Below are positions 34,883 through 44,855 of a stretch of DNA of 64,000 nt, piece after piece. The first letter of the stretch is position 1. Each line of letters opens with the position of its first letter. The notes under the pieces are model-generated. The model had not been told where the DNA came from and made no database searches. It saw only the letters and a list, made by a program, of their open reading frames with translations. Source of the stretch: Nodosilinea sp. P-1105 (GTDB taxonomy: Bacteria > Cyanobacteriota > Cyanobacteriia > Phormidesmidales > Phormidesmidaceae). A program made the translations under genes and the position numbers. Where the stretch lies: the NCBI RefSeq assembly GCF_012911975.1, contig NZ_SMDQ01000021.1, positions 1 through 64,000 of the forward strand, written 5' to 3'.

Positions 34883-35638
34883 ATGAGCCAAAACAATTTT
34901 GTCAAAAGCAGCGTTAATACCGTGATGGGGGTTAAAGACCCCAGCCACGACACCACCGTCCAGACCGATTTGGCTAACCCCCGCTGGGACAAGGCCGCCA
35001 CTCTCACCTACCTGGGGGCCACCCTGGCCCAGGTGGCGGCCATGACCGGCCTGTTGTGGGTGATGGATTTGGCCCTGGGCTACCTGGATACCGCTGCCCT
35101 GCCCCAGGGAGCTATGACGGCGATTGCCTGTGGATTTTTTGCGGTGGTCACCCTGCGATCGCGCTTCTTTTCCCTGCTCGACAACACCCGCAATAGCGGT
35201 CGCTACCAGTCGCTGCAGCGGCCGGGCTGGGCACCGCCGCCCTTGGCCTTCCCCATCGTCTGGATGAGCATTGCCGTGCTGCGAGTAGTCTCGGCCTATT
35301 TGGTGTGGTCGGCCCTGGGGCAAACCTTTTTCAGCTGGCCCCTGGTGCTGTATGTGATTCACCTGAGTTTAGGCGATACCTGGAATACGATTTTCACCGT
35401 GGAAGGCCGCCTGGGGGCGGCGGTACCTATGGTGATTGTAGGGCCGCTGCTGTCGGTGGTGGTGCTGACGATGGGCTACTTTCGGGTTGTGCCCCTGGCG
35501 GGGTGGGTGATTTTGCCGTCCCTGGTGTGGCTGGCGATCGCCACCGCCCTCTGCATCAGCCTCTGGCGCTTGAATGGCCAGGAACCGCTATATCCAGTGA
35601 TATCCGCCGTAGAAGCGACGAATGATAACATTTTGTGA
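34883..35638 (+). CDS. TspO/MBR-related membrane protein
   Basis: The 251-residue form starts at ATG 34883 (MSQNNFVKSS). An open frame extends upstream to 34715 but runs through heptamer repeats and is rejected. After a 40-residue polar N-terminus, about six TM segments follow. The TspO-like signature RPGWAPPPLAFPIVWMSIAV appears at about 115-134, and LSLGDTWNTIF corresponds to the family's LNxxWSxxFF. TspO proteins bind tetrapyrroles and related ligands. This protein is longer than classical 5-TM TspO (about 160 residues), so it is a divergent relative. Confidence 0.72.
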   Translation: MSQNNFVKSSVNTVMGVKDPSHDTTVQTDLANPRWDKAATLTYLGATLAQVAAMTGLLWVMDLALGYLDTAALPQGAMTAIACGFFAVVTLRSRFFSLLDNTRNSGRYQSLQRPGWAPPPLAFPIVWMSIAVLRVVSAYLVWSALGQTFFSWPLVLYVIHLSLGDTWNTIFTVEGRLGAAVPMVIVGPLLSVVVLTMGYFRVVPLAGWVILPSLVWLAIATALCISLWRLNGQEPLYPVISAVEATNDNIL

Positions 35639-35755
35639 ATAACCCTACGGCATCTCAGTGTTTAGGGCGATCGAAAACCACCTGAGGACATCAGCCTGCT
35701 GATCATCTTGCTAAGCTAGCGGTGTCTGGACAACAGCTCGGTACCTTGCTGGCCG

Positions 35756-36640
35756 ATGGTTGCGCACAGAGAGCCATTTACTGTAACAGAATCCAGCCTA
35801 CCCACCTGGGAACACGCGATAGGCAAACCGCCCCCTGCCTTGCAGGGCATCGTCGGTAATTACAGCGGTTACTACCAAAACCTAAAGCAGCCCGTCTCTC
35901 GCCTACATGTGCCGATGGCTCGGGTAATGCTGATTTTGGCCGTGGGCGATGGCCTGAGCGCTCGTCCGGTCAGGCATGGGGCGACCACTCAAACCTATCA
36001 ATCTTTTGTCCTCGGTATCGATGCCCAACCCTATGTCTCAGAACACTGCGGTGAGCGATACTGCATTGCGGTGCCGCTGATGCCTGGGGTTGCCCAGCGA
36101 CTATTTAAGGGGGGCGCGCCTAAGTTTGCCCGTATAACCGTTGCCCTAGACGATCTCTGGGGTAAAGATGCCCGTCATTTAGAGTCGCAGTTGGGTGAGT
36201 TGCCCAGCTGGGCAGAACGGTTTGCCCTCGTTGATCGAGTGCTTACGGCAAAAATTGCGGCCTCCCAACCCACCCTGCGCCCAGAAATTTGCTGGGCCTG
36301 GCAACAGATAGAGGCCCACGGCGGCTGCATCGCAATGGGAGAGCTGGCCCGCCAGATTGGCTGGAGTGATCGCCACTTTATCCACCAATTTCACCAGCAC
36401 ATTGGCACCACCCCCAAAGCTGCGGCTCGGCAGATTCGCTTTGCCCATGCCTACCAGCTTCTCAGCACTGCCCAAGACCAAGCCCTCAGCGATATTGCCT
36501 TGGCCTGTGGCTACAGCGACCAGAGCCACTTCACCCGCGAGTTTCACGCGTTCTCGGGTTGCTCTCCCGACACCTATCAAAATGCTAAAGCCAAGGGCTT
36601 TCCAGGTATTCCCGCAGAAATTGTTGAGGGTAACACCTAA
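35756..36640 (+). CDS. AraC-family transcriptional regulator
   Basis: The 294-residue protein has an N-terminal ligand-type domain (about 20-180) and a C-terminal pair of helix-turn-helix motifs. These are GELARQIGWSDRHFIHQFHQ (about 205-224) and LSDIALACGYSDQSHFTREF (about 252-271). The second is the AraC signature. The N-terminal half resembles DUF6597-type sensors rather than a cupin. Targets are unknown; no divergent metabolic gene lies beside it. The TspO-like gene upstream is on the same strand, 117 bp away. Confidence 0.87.
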   Translation: MVAHREPFTVTESSLPTWEHAIGKPPPALQGIVGNYSGYYQNLKQPVSRLHVPMARVMLILAVGDGLSARPVRHGATTQTYQSFVLGIDAQPYVSEHCGERYCIAVPLMPGVAQRLFKGGAPKFARITVALDDLWGKDARHLESQLGELPSWAERFALVDRVLTAKIAASQPTLRPEICWAWQQIEAHGGCIAMGELARQIGWSDRHFIHQFHQHIGTTPKAAARQIRFAHAYQLLSTAQDQALSDIALACGYSDQSHFTREFHAFSGCSPDTYQNAKAKGFPGIPAEIVEGNT

Positions 36641-36959
36641 GGCGGGAAAATTTGTGCCCATAACGTTCCTGTCCTGTTCTCGTTCCATGCTCTGCGTGGG
36701 AACGCTTGCCGGAGGCTCTGCCTCCTCTATCGCCGACTCCGGACAGCTCTTGGTGTTTCGGCTTAAGTTGATAGCCGCTTATGAGCGCAAAGCGCCATGA
36801 GCGGAGCATTCACGGACAACAGTACCAGGCTAGGCAAACGGCACCAGATTTCTTCATTGAAAAAGTGCTTGGGTTTATTCTGGCTAAGTAGGGTAGGTTA
36901 GCCTTAATAGAGGCTAGCGATGCCGAGCATCTTATTCTTCTCGACTGGTGAGTGCACCC
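36641..36959. other. Intergenic with cyanobacterial REP-like palindromes
   Basis: The gap holds the palindromic repeat at 36679-36725 and, near 36762-36775, a GGCTTAAGTTGATA segment that also occurs near 26747-26760. No gene was recognised. Confidence 0.5.
36679..36725. repeat. Double palindrome typical of cyanobacterial intergenic repeats
   Basis: CGTTCC pairs with GGAACG (36681-36686 and 36699-36704), and GGAGGC pairs with GCCTCC (36711-36716 and 36720-36725). The motif combination is familiar from many cyanobacterial genomes. Confidence 0.6.
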
Positions 36960-37607
36960 ATGGTTACCCTTGAGCTAAGCCAAATTGATGTACCCCTGGG
37001 CAAAAGCCTGGTGCTGCGCGACGTGAGCTGGGCCGAGTTCGAAGCCATTTTGTCCGAGTTGGGGAACCACCGCAGCACCCGCATCGCCTACGACGATGGC
37101 TTTTTAGAAATTATGGCCCCCCTGCCAGAGCATGAGTATTTTAAGCAGACGATTAGCACTGCCATTGAGGATATGGCTGAGGTATTGCAGCAAGATTACG
37201 AATGCTACGGCTCCACGACCTGGCGGCGCAAGGCTAAGCAGGCGGGCATTGAACCCGACAACTGCTTTTACTTCCAAAACGAGGCGCTAGTGCGGGGCAA
37301 GCTAGAGTTTGACCTAGAGCGCGACCCGCCCCCGGATCTGGCCCTCGAAGTTGACCTCACCAGCAAATCCCTCGATCGCTTTCCGATCTATGCCCGCCTG
37401 GGCGTACCCGAAATCTGGTGCTACGACAGCGGTGTGCTGACGATTTATTTGCTGCAAGGCGATCGCTATGGGGTGTCAGACCAAAGCCAGGTGTTTCCGA
37501 TGCTGGATATTCGCGCCCTGCCCCAGTTGATTGAATCGCAGCGATCGGCTGGAAGGTTGGCCCTGCGGCGATCGGTGAGGGAGTGGGTGAAGAGGCAGGG
37601 GATGTAG
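36960..37607 (+). CDS. Uma2-family (DUF820) putative restriction-endonuclease-fold protein
   Basis: The 215-residue protein starts at ATG 36960; a GTG at 36948 would add four residues. The Uma2 core is visible: DDGFLEIMAPLPEHEY (about 44-59), PDNCFYFQNE, and PDLALEVDLTSKSLDRFPIY followed by GVPEIWCYD. These proteins have a PD-(D/E)xK nuclease fold and are hugely expanded in cyanobacteria. Activity and targets are unproven. Confidence 0.88.
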   Translation: MVTLELSQIDVPLGKSLVLRDVSWAEFEAILSELGNHRSTRIAYDDGFLEIMAPLPEHEYFKQTISTAIEDMAEVLQQDYECYGSTTWRRKAKQAGIEPDNCFYFQNEALVRGKLEFDLERDPPPDLALEVDLTSKSLDRFPIYARLGVPEIWCYDSGVLTIYLLQGDRYGVSDQSQVFPMLDIRALPQLIESQRSAGRLALRRSVREWVKRQGM

Positions 37608-37646
37608 GCTTCCTATATTTTTATATATTTTGATGGCCTACTCTTC

Positions 37647-38777
37647 TCAGAGTAGGTGTTGCTTTAAATAATTAGCAGTTGGAATATCGTTAGGCACAAA
37701 GGTTTTCAGATCTTGTTCAGAAGGGTTAGGCAAAGCGATTAATCGGCTGCATTGTAGGGCCAAACAGCGATCGAAAATGTTTCTCACAAAGCGACCATTG
37801 CCAAGGCTACCAATATTGTCTGAAAACTGATTTAACAGCACTTCTAAAGACTGCGAGGTACCATCTGCCAAGGCATAATCATGCTTTTCACAGATCACTT
37901 TAAAGATTTCCACAAGTTCAGAAGCGGAATAATCTTCAAAATGGATTTTTCTGCCAAAGCGAGACTTTAGGCCAGGGTTTGAGGCAATAAATCGAGCCAT
38001 CTCATCTTGGTAGCCAGCCACAATGACTACCAAGTCTTCCCGATGATCTTCCATCATCTTCAAGAGGGTGTTGATCGCCTCTTGGCCGTACACATCACTT
38101 CGTCCCTCCGGTACTAGGGAATAGGCTTCATCAATAAACAGAATGCCCCCTAGGGCAGATTGCACTGCCTTGGTGGTTTTCGGTGCCGTTTGGCCCAGAT
38201 ACTCAGCCACTAGATCGGCCCGGTCCACTTCCACAAAATGCCCCTTAGATAAGACCCCAAACTGGCTATAGATCTCACCCAGAATTCTAGCGACGGTTGT
38301 TTTGCCAGTGCCAGGGTTGCCGGTAAAAACCAGATGCCTAGTCAGAGGAGGCCGCTGCATCCCCTTTTCTGCCCTCAATTTATACACCTGGGCAATGTTA
38401 GCCAATTCTTGAACTGTCGCTTTGACAGCATCAAGTCCAATCAGTGACGTCAAGTGATCAGAAATATTAATTATATCCGTAGGTTGAATGGATCCCTCAT
38501 AACTATCAGTTATAAGTATGTCACCATAAATGGCCTTTGCAACTTCTTGAGCTAAACTACTATCTGCTTGTTTCGTGTAGGAACCCAAAAGCTTTCGAGC
38601 CACTTGAATAGCTTTATCTTTAGATGGTGACTCAGCGTAAATATAGCAATCTAGTATCGCGTTCTTATCTGGCTTTTTCAGAAAAGCTTTTGCTTGTTCA
38701 GGACTTTTCCAGGCAGCCCATAGCCAATTGCCATCACCCAGGGGACAAACACTGAAAATAGAATAAATAGTTGACAT
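37647..38777 (-). CDS. CbxX/CfqX-type AAA+ ATPase with unassigned N-terminal domain
   Basis: The 376-residue protein has a 105-residue N-terminal domain with no recognised family. An AAA+ module of the CbbX/CfqX type follows: Walker A GNPGTGKT (153-160), Walker B ILFIDEAY, and the sensor/arginine-finger region SNPGLKSRFGRKIHFEDY. CbbX remodels red-type Rubisco, but this branch includes many other ATPases of unknown function, and the N-terminal addition argues against a Rubisco activase. The gene is more AT-rich than its neighbours and sits beside HigBA, which suggests acquisition by transfer. Confidence 0.82.
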   Translation of the reverse strand: MSTIYSIFSVCPLGDGNWLWAAWKSPEQAKAFLKKPDKNAILDCYIYAESPSKDKAIQVARKLLGSYTKQADSSLAQEVAKAIYGDILITDSYEGSIQPTDIINISDHLTSLIGLDAVKATVQELANIAQVYKLRAEKGMQRPPLTRHLVFTGNPGTGKTTVARILGEIYSQFGVLSKGHFVEVDRADLVAEYLGQTAPKTTKAVQSALGGILFIDEAYSLVPEGRSDVYGQEAINTLLKMMEDHREDLVVIVAGYQDEMARFIASNPGLKSRFGRKIHFEDYSASELVEIFKVICEKHDYALADGTSQSLEVLLNQFSDNIGSLGNGRFVRNIFDRCLALQCSRLIALPNPSEQDLKTFVPNDIPTANYLKQHLL

Positions 38778-38913
38778 ATATATTCCGCTCTTTGCTATTT
38801 TTTTAACCTAATTATAATATTTCCTACACAGTTCACTTTTCACACGTCCTTTAGGGATTATTCCGAAAAAGCAAGTATAACAATATCCCCTGATTGCAGT
38901 ACTCGTTCCGTGA

Positions 38914-39315
38914 TTAAGCAATAAATAGACTGGGTGAAACTTTGAAGCGATCAGATAAAATTTTTGCTTCTGCCTCATTAATGGCTCTTGTGCCATTCAC
39001 AATCTCTGCCACGACACTGCTAGAACCAATCAAACCCACTAGATCAGCAGGCTTAGTATCGCTAGCTTCTAAAATATGGTTGAGAACATCTATTGGCGAC
39101 GCCTCCGAAATGGGGTAGTATTCTGCCTCATAAGCTTCCACTAGCAGAACCAGTAGTTTGTACAGTGCTGTTTGTTCAGGCGTTCTATTTTGGTTGAAAG
39201 CCAACAACTCTACGATGGCTAAGGTTTGCTCATATTCTGCTTCAGTCTCAATAACTTTTGGAGTGACCTGTGAGAGCAAATCAGTATAGACAGATCGATC
39301 AAAAGTAAGGGTCAT
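38914..39315 (-). CDS. higA: HigA-type antitoxin
   Basis: The 133-residue protein has a helical N-terminus and a C-terminal XRE-like helix-turn-helix (about 85-130; KPADLVGLIGSSSVVAEIVNG, EAKILSDRFKVSPSLF). The length and LxxYEAEYYPI segment fit HigA antitoxins that pair with short HigB toxins. It begins 17 bp before the end of the toxin gene, so the two are translationally coupled in the toxin-first order typical of higBA. HigA normally represses its own operon. Confidence 0.9.
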   Translation of the reverse strand: MTLTFDRSVYTDLLSQVTPKVIETEAEYEQTLAIVELLAFNQNRTPEQTALYKLLVLLVEAYEAEYYPISEASPIDVLNHILEASDTKPADLVGLIGSSSVVAEIVNGTRAINEAEAKILSDRFKVSPSLFIA

Positions 39316-39598
39316 TTTTCCACTTATCCTTATCGTAATCAGCGTGGGTTAAGAAGTATTTATAGAAAATAGTTTGGTTGCTATAGTCAATTCCGACAAT
39401 TAAGCGATATTTGTTTCCTTTAATGTTGAAGACAGTGAAATTACCAACAGCTTCAGCGTCTCGGTAGATTTTCCTAACATCTTCCAGATTTTCCCAGCGG
39501 GCCTTCTTAGCTACGCTATACCAGGCTTCGATCACTTGCTTTACGTCAGGATATTTAGCTACATCATTCCGCAGCTTACGAATCGAGATTAAGTGCAT
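39299..39598 (-). CDS. higB: HigB-type toxin, ribosome-dependent mRNA interferase
   Basis: The ATG at 39598 gives 99 residues; an adjacent TTG adds one. It reads MHLISIRKLRNDVAKYP, KKARWENLEDVRKIY, FNIKGNKYRLIVGIDY and FLTHADYDKDKWK, the HigB family pattern of RelE-fold toxins. The basic and aromatic residues near the C-terminus are those expected for mRNA cleavage. The toxin and antitoxin are both intact. Confidence 0.9.
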   Translation of the reverse strand: MHLISIRKLRNDVAKYPDVKQVIEAWYSVAKKARWENLEDVRKIYRDAEAVGNFTVFNIKGNKYRLIVGIDYSNQTIFYKYFLTHADYDKDKWKNDPYF

Positions 39599-39667
39599 CA
39601 ATATTGCCTAGAGGCATGCTCTTAACTATCATAGCCTTGCCAAGAGTTGGATTGAGTGCGTACCACA

Positions 39668-39710
39668 ATATAAAACAAACCTCCTCGGTGGAGACCACCA
39701 AGGAGGTTTG
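39668..39710 (-). terminator. Rho-independent terminator of psaAB
   Basis: In the psaB direction, a 16-bp stem (CAAACCTCCTTGGTGG with CCACCGAGGAGGTTTG, one wobble pair) has a 3-nt loop. It is followed by TTTTATAT. It starts 25 bp after the psaB stop. Confidence 0.92.
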
Positions 39711-39735
39711 AAGGATTTACCTAACTAGCAGAGCC

Positions 39736-41937
39736 TTAGCCAAAGCGGCTTGACGTCGAGGCTATCAGGAAGGCCGCGTAGGTGAGGATGTAACCCACAG
39801 TGAAGTGAGCTAGACCCACCAGGCGAGCCTGCACAATCGACAGGGCAACGGGCTTGTCCTTCCAGCGAACCAGGTTCGCCAGGGGAGTGCGCTCGTGGGC
39901 CCACACGATGGTTTCGATCAGCTCTTGCCAGTAACCCCGCCAGGAGATCAAGAACATGAAGCCGGTGGCCCAAACCAGGTGTCCGAATAGGAACATCCAG
40001 GCCCAGACGGCTAGGTTGTTCATGCCGTAGGGGTTGTAGCCGTTGATCAGCTGAGAGCTGTTGAGCCACAGGTAATCGCGCAGCCAGCCCATCAGGTAGT
40101 TGGAGTTTTCGTTGAACTGGGCAACGTTACCACTCCAAATGCTCAGATGCTTCCAGTGCCAGTAGAAGGTGACCCAACCAATGGTGTTGAGCATCCAGAA
40201 CATCGCCAGGTAGAAGGAATCCCAGGCGGAGATGTCGCAGGTGCCGCCACGGCCGGGGCCGTCGCAGGGGAAGCTGTAGCCGAAGTCCTTCTTGTCGGGC
40301 ATCAGCTTGGAGCCGCGAGCATCCAGAGCACCCTTGACCAGAATCAGGGTGGTGGTGTGCAGACCCAGAGCGATCGCATGGTGAACCAGGAAGTCGCCAG
40401 GGCCAATGGTCAGAAACAGCGAGTTAGCGTTGCTGTTGATCGCCTCAAACCAGCCGGGTAGCCACACAGCATTGGCGGTTTGGGTAACGCTATCGGGGTT
40501 CGACAGCAGGGTGTCGAAGCCGTAGAGCATTTTCCCAGAGGCGGCCTGTACCCATTGGGCAAAGACGGGCTCAACCAGGATTTGCTTTTCGGGGGTGCCA
40601 AAGGCAACCACCACATCGTTGTGCACGTACAGACCCAGGGTGTGGAAGCCCAGGAACAGAGACACCCAGCTCAGGTGAGAAATGATCGCTTCTTTGTGCT
40701 GAAGCACGCGATCGAGCACGTTGTTCTTATTGGCCGCCGGATCGTAGTCGCGGATCAAGAAGATGGCACCGTGGGCAAAGGCCCCCACCATGATGAAACC
40801 AGCGATGTACTGGTGGTGGGTATACAGGGCCGCCGTGGTGGTGTAATCCTTAGCCATAAAGGCGTAAGGGGGCAGCGCGTACATGTGCTGCGCTACCAGG
40901 GAGGTGACCACACCCAGGGAAGCCAGGGCCAGCGCTAGCTGGAAGTGCAGGGAGTTGTTCAGGGTGTCATAGAGACCCTTGTGACCTTCACCTAGACCGC
41001 CAGCGGGGGGCTTGTGAGCATTCAGGATTTCCTTAATGCTGTGGCCAATGCCGAAGTTGGTGCGGTACATGTGCCCAGCGACGATGAAGATCACCGCGAT
41101 CGCCAGGTGGTGGTGAGCCATATCGGTCAACCACAGAGACTCGGTCTGGGGATGGAACCCACCCAGGAAGGTGAGAATCGCCGAACCAGCGCCCGTAGCC
41201 GTGCCAAACACATGGCTAGAGGTATCGGGGTTCTGGGCATACACACCCCAGTTACCGGTGAAGAAAGGCATCAAGCCTTCGGGGTGGGGCTTCATGGACA
41301 GGAAGTTATCCCAACCCACATGCACACCGCGAGACTCGGGGATAGCCACGTGTACCAGGTGACCGGTCCAAGCTAGAGAGCTAACGCCAAACAGACCAGC
41401 CAGGTGGTGGTTGAGGCGAGACTCAGCATTTTTGAACCAGGACAGACTGGGACGGAACTTAGGCTGAAGGTGCAGCCAGCCCGCGAACAGGAAGACCGCC
41501 GACAGAATCAGCAGAAAGACAGCACCAGTGTACAGGTCGTTGTTGGTGCGCATACCGATGGTGTACCACCAGTGATACACCCCGGAGAAAGCAACGTTAA
41601 CCGGGCTTGAGGCACCGGCCTGGGAGAAGGCATCTACCGCAGGCTGGCCAAAGTGGGGATCCCAAATCGCGTGAGCGATGGGCTTAATGTTGAGCGGATC
41701 TTTAATCCACTGCTCGAAGTTACCTTGCCAGGCGACGTGGAACAGGTTGCCCGAGGTCCACAGAAAAATGATTGCCAGGTGGCCAAAGTGGGAGGCGAAA
41801 ATCTTCTGGTAAAGATTTTCCTCCGTCATGCCGTCGTGGCTTTCAAAGTCGTGGGCAGTGGCAATCCCGTACCAGATCCGCCTTGTGGTCGGATCGGCAG
41901 CCAGGTCCTGGCTAAATTTTGGGAATTTAGTTGCCAT
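39736..41937 (-). CDS. psaB: Photosystem I P700 apoprotein A2
   Basis: The 733-residue protein is full length. It has eleven TM helices, the FX iron-sulfur loop [20 protein letters not shown] (about 555-575) whose cysteines bind [4Fe-4S] FX with PsaA, and many His ligands for chlorophyll. The start is [13 protein letters not shown]. It follows psaA by 115 bp on the same strand and ends at a strong terminator, so psaAB is one transcript. Confidence 0.99.
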   Translation of the reverse strand: MATKFPKFSQDLAADPTTRRIWYGIATAHDFESHDGMTEENLYQKIFASHFGHLAIIFLWTSGNLFHVAWQGNFEQWIKDPLNIKPIAHAIWDPHFGQPAVDAFSQAGASSPVNVAFSGVYHWWYTIGMRTNNDLYTGAVFLLILSAVFLFAGWLHLQPKFRPSLSWFKNAESRLNHHLAGLFGVSSLAWTGHLVHVAIPESRGVHVGWDNFLSMKPHPEGLMPFFTGNWGVYAQNPDTSSHVFGTATGAGSAILTFLGGFHPQTESLWLTDMAHHHLAIAVIFIVAGHMYRTNFGIGHSIKEILNAHKPPAGGLGEGHKGLYDTLNNSLHFQLALALASLGVVTSLVAQHMYALPPYAFMAKDYTTTAALYTHHQYIAGFIMVGAFAHGAIFLIRDYDPAANKNNVLDRVLQHKEAIISHLSWVSLFLGFHTLGLYVHNDVVVAFGTPEKQILVEPVFAQWVQAASGKMLYGFDTLLSNPDSVTQTANAVWLPGWFEAINSNANSLFLTIGPGDFLVHHAIALGLHTTTLILVKGALDARGSKLMPDKKDFGYSFPCDGPGRGGTCDISAWDSFYLAMFWMLNTIGWVTFYWHWKHLSIWSGNVAQFNENSNYLMGWLRDYLWLNSSQLINGYNPYGMNNLAVWAWMFLFGHLVWATGFMFLISWRGYWQELIETIVWAHERTPLANLVRWKDKPVALSIVQARLVGLAHFTVGYILTYAAFLIASTSSRFG

Positions 41938-42000
41938 GAATCAAAACGGATTTAGTACGACATTTGAGTCATGAATTCGGGTGGTAGGGGCGGTGTCGGG

Positions 42001-42016
42001 GCGCACTGCGGTGCGC
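42001..42016. repeat. Hairpin between psaA and psaB
   Basis: GCGCAC pairs with GTGCGC around TGCG in the 115-bp intercistronic gap. It could serve as an RNA processing or stability site. It lacks a T tract. Confidence 0.5.
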
Positions 42017-42052
42017 TCCAACTCGCCCCCAGGAGATTCCATGACGGGAAAC

Positions 42053-44317
42053 CTATCCCACCGCAATAATGCGGGCCAAGAAGAAGGCCCAGGTGGTGGC
42101 AATTCCTCCGAGGAGGTAATGGGCTACACCCACAGCCCGACCCTGAGTAATGCTGAGCGCACGGGGCTGGATGGCTGGGGCCACTTTCAGCTTGTTGTGA
42201 GCCCAGACAATGGACTCGATCAGTTCTTGCCAGTAGCCGCGACCACTAAACAGGAACATCAGGCTAAAGGCCCAAACAAAGTGAGCGCCCAAGAAGAGCA
42301 AGCCGTAGGCCGATAGAGCCGAACCATAAGACCCAATCACCTGGGAGGCCTGAGCCCACAGGAAGTCCCGTAGCCAGCCGTTGATGGTGATGGCGCTGTT
42401 GGCAAAGTTGCCAGCAGTAATGTGAGACACCGTGCCATCGGGGCTCACCGTACCCCAAATGTCGGACTGCATCTTCCAGCTGAAGTGGAAGATCACGATG
42501 GATAGGGAGTTGTACATCCAGAACAGGCCCAGGAACACATGGTCCCAACCGGAAACCTGACAGGTGCCGCCCCGACCAGGCCCGTCGCAGGGGAACCGGA
42601 AGCCCAGTTCGCCTTTGTCCGGGATCAGGCGGGAGCTACGAGCGTACAGCACCCCTTTGAGCAGAATCAGTGCGGTTACGTGAATGGTGAAGGCATGGAT
42701 GTGGTGCACCATGAAGTCGGCGGTACCGAGGGTCATGGGCATCATCGCTACTTTGCCAGCCACAGCCACCACATCGCCACCGAACACGGGGCTAACCCCA
42801 GCTAGGGCGTTGGGGGCGGTGGAGCCAGCCGCTGCTGTATGTAGACCTTGTACCCACTGGGCAAAGATCGGCTGCAGTTGAATAGCGGAGTCAGAGAACA
42901 TGTCCTGGGGACGGCCCAATGCCCGCATGGTGTCGTTATGGATGTACAGACCAAAGCTATGGAAGCCGAGGAAAATACACACCCAGTTGAGGTGGGAAAT
43001 GATCGCATCCCGGGAGCGGATCATCCGATCCAGGGCGTTGTCCATATTCACCGCTGGATCGTAGTCACGCACCATGAAAATGGCGGCGTGAGCACCAGCC
43101 CCTACAATCAGGAAGCCGCCAATCCACATGTGGTGGGTAAACAGCGACAACTGAGTGGGATAGTCCGTCGCAATGTACGGATAGGGTGGCATGGCGTACA
43201 TGTGGTGCGCCACGATGATGGTCAAGGAACCTAGGATGGCCAGGTTAACCGCCAGCTGAGCATGCCAGGAGGTGGTCAGGTTCTCGTACAGGCCATCGTG
43301 GCCTTTGCCACCGAACAGCAGTGGATCACCTTTATGACCTTCCAAAATTTCCTTCATGCTGTGGCCAATGCCCCAGTTGGTGCGGTACATGTGACCAGCA
43401 ACAATAAATAGGACAGCCAGAGCCAGGTGGTGGTGAGCCGTATCCGACAGCCAGAGGCCACCGGTTACGGGATTCAAACCACCCTTGAAGGTGAGGAAGT
43501 CGGCGTAAACGCCCCAGTTAAGGGTAAAGAATGGCTTCAAACCCTCAGCGAAGCTGGGGTATAGATCTGCCATCAAGCTTTTATTCAGGATGAACTCGTG
43601 GGGCAGGGGAATATCCTGCGGAGCCACGCCAGCATCCAGCATTTTGTTAATGGGCAGAGAGACGTGGATTTGGTGACCCGCCCAGCTGAGGCAGCCTAAA
43701 CCGAGCAAACCTGCCAGGTGGTGGTTCATCATCGATTCCACGTTCTGGAACCACTCCAGCTTGGGGGCAGCCTTGTGGTAATGGAACCAACCGGCAAACA
43801 GCATCAGGCCAGCCATGACTAGACCACCGATGGCGGTGCAGTAGAGCTGGTAGCTGTTGGTGAAGCCGGAAGCCCGCCACAGCTGGAACAGCCCAGAGGT
43901 AATTTGAATGCCCTGGAAACCACCGCCAACATCAGCATTCAGAATTTCCTGACCAAAGATTGGCCAGACCACCTGAGCACTGGGTTTAATTCCGGCGGGG
44001 TTGGTCATCCAGGCTTCATAGTTGGAAAACTTAGCGCCATGGAAGTACATGCCGCTGAGCCAGATAAAGATGACGGCTAAGTGACCGAAGTGCGCACTAA
44101 AGATCTTGCGCGAGATGTCTTCTAGATCACTGGTGTGACTATCGAAATCGTGAGCGTCAGCGTGGAGGTTCCAAATCCAAGTGGTGGTTTTGGGACCTTT
44201 AGCCAAAGTCCGATCAAAGTGTCCTGGCTTAGCCCACTTCTCAAAAGAAGTAGGAACCGGATCCTTATCTACGGTGACTTTGGCCTTCGCCTCCCGCTCG
44301 CGCGGGGTAGTTGTCAT
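42053..44317 (-). CDS. psaA: Photosystem I P700 apoprotein A1
   Basis: The 754-residue form starts at [17 protein letters not shown] (44317), preceded by a GAGAGGAGAG ribosome site; an in-frame extension upstream is not needed. Eleven TM helices and the FX loop [18 protein letters not shown] (about 575-592) are present. It is the partner of PsaB in the reaction-centre heterodimer that carries P700, A0, A1 and FX. It is the first gene of the psaAB operon. Confidence 0.99.
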   Translation of the reverse strand: MTTTPREREAKAKVTVDKDPVPTSFEKWAKPGHFDRTLAKGPKTTTWIWNLHADAHDFDSHTSDLEDISRKIFSAHFGHLAVIFIWLSGMYFHGAKFSNYEAWMTNPAGIKPSAQVVWPIFGQEILNADVGGGFQGIQITSGLFQLWRASGFTNSYQLYCTAIGGLVMAGLMLFAGWFHYHKAAPKLEWFQNVESMMNHHLAGLLGLGCLSWAGHQIHVSLPINKMLDAGVAPQDIPLPHEFILNKSLMADLYPSFAEGLKPFFTLNWGVYADFLTFKGGLNPVTGGLWLSDTAHHHLALAVLFIVAGHMYRTNWGIGHSMKEILEGHKGDPLLFGGKGHDGLYENLTTSWHAQLAVNLAILGSLTIIVAHHMYAMPPYPYIATDYPTQLSLFTHHMWIGGFLIVGAGAHAAIFMVRDYDPAVNMDNALDRMIRSRDAIISHLNWVCIFLGFHSFGLYIHNDTMRALGRPQDMFSDSAIQLQPIFAQWVQGLHTAAAGSTAPNALAGVSPVFGGDVVAVAGKVAMMPMTLGTADFMVHHIHAFTIHVTALILLKGVLYARSSRLIPDKGELGFRFPCDGPGRGGTCQVSGWDHVFLGLFWMYNSLSIVIFHFSWKMQSDIWGTVSPDGTVSHITAGNFANSAITINGWLRDFLWAQASQVIGSYGSALSAYGLLFLGAHFVWAFSLMFLFSGRGYWQELIESIVWAHNKLKVAPAIQPRALSITQGRAVGVAHYLLGGIATTWAFFLARIIAVG

Positions 44318-44841
44318 GGAGACTCTCCTCTCTCTAGACAAAGCAAAACAAGAATCAATCGTCTTTGGTCAGAACTATACCTTTGACTGTGGGAGTCTAC
44401 AGGTACAACCGTTACTTAGACGGTGACTGCTCATGTGCATTATAGTCTCGTGGTTTGACCGTTTTTGACTTAGGTTAACAATAATTCAAGCTACGAAACC
44501 CCTTGATCCACGGGCTTTCTGGAATTACTCTGATCAGAAAATTGAACTCTGCCATGGCTTTCATTAACAAAACTCAATAAGAAACGGTGTTTTTTGCTGG
44601 CAAGGCCTGAATGGCCAAGAATTTAGTTAATAAATGTTAACTATTAAGTTGCTCCATTGAGATTTCCTAGACTTTGGACTGTTGCTAAGGCACGCATGCG
44701 GCCATGCTGAGCCTGGTTGGCCGATCGCGCCTATCAAGACGATCCGGGGTTACTGCCAAAGGGGATCCGTTAGTGGCCTGACACCTTGCACCTTGCACCT
44801 TGCACCTGGCCTCTGACATCTTAATCAGCGGTGATCAGAGT
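44318..44841. other. psaA upstream region
   Basis: About 520 bp lie upstream of psaA. The first 330 bp are AT-rich and should contain the psaAB promoter and light-responsive elements; I cannot place -10 or -35 boxes with confidence. ACCTTGC heptamers occur at 44783-44810. No small gene was recognised. Confidence 0.45.
44783..44810 (+). repeat. Heptamer tandem repeat
   Basis: Three ACCTTGC units and one ACCTGGC unit run without gaps. This is typical of cyanobacterial short tandem heptamers. Confidence 0.8.
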
Positions 44842-44855
44842 TCTACCAAGCCGAG

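Noticed and set aside
37647-38777. Rubisco activase CbbX
   Set aside because: The AAA+ core is CbbX-like, but there is an extra N-terminal domain and no Rubisco genes nearby.
38808-38996. 62-residue frame overlapping the 3' end of higA
   Set aside because: It is a different frame of the antitoxin gene and its AT-rich flank, with no ribosome site or motif.
39736-44317. Long open frames on the plus strand opposite psaA and psaB
   Set aside because: They are mirror frames created by codon bias in highly conserved photosystem I genes. Their products are His/Gly/Val-rich with no domain.
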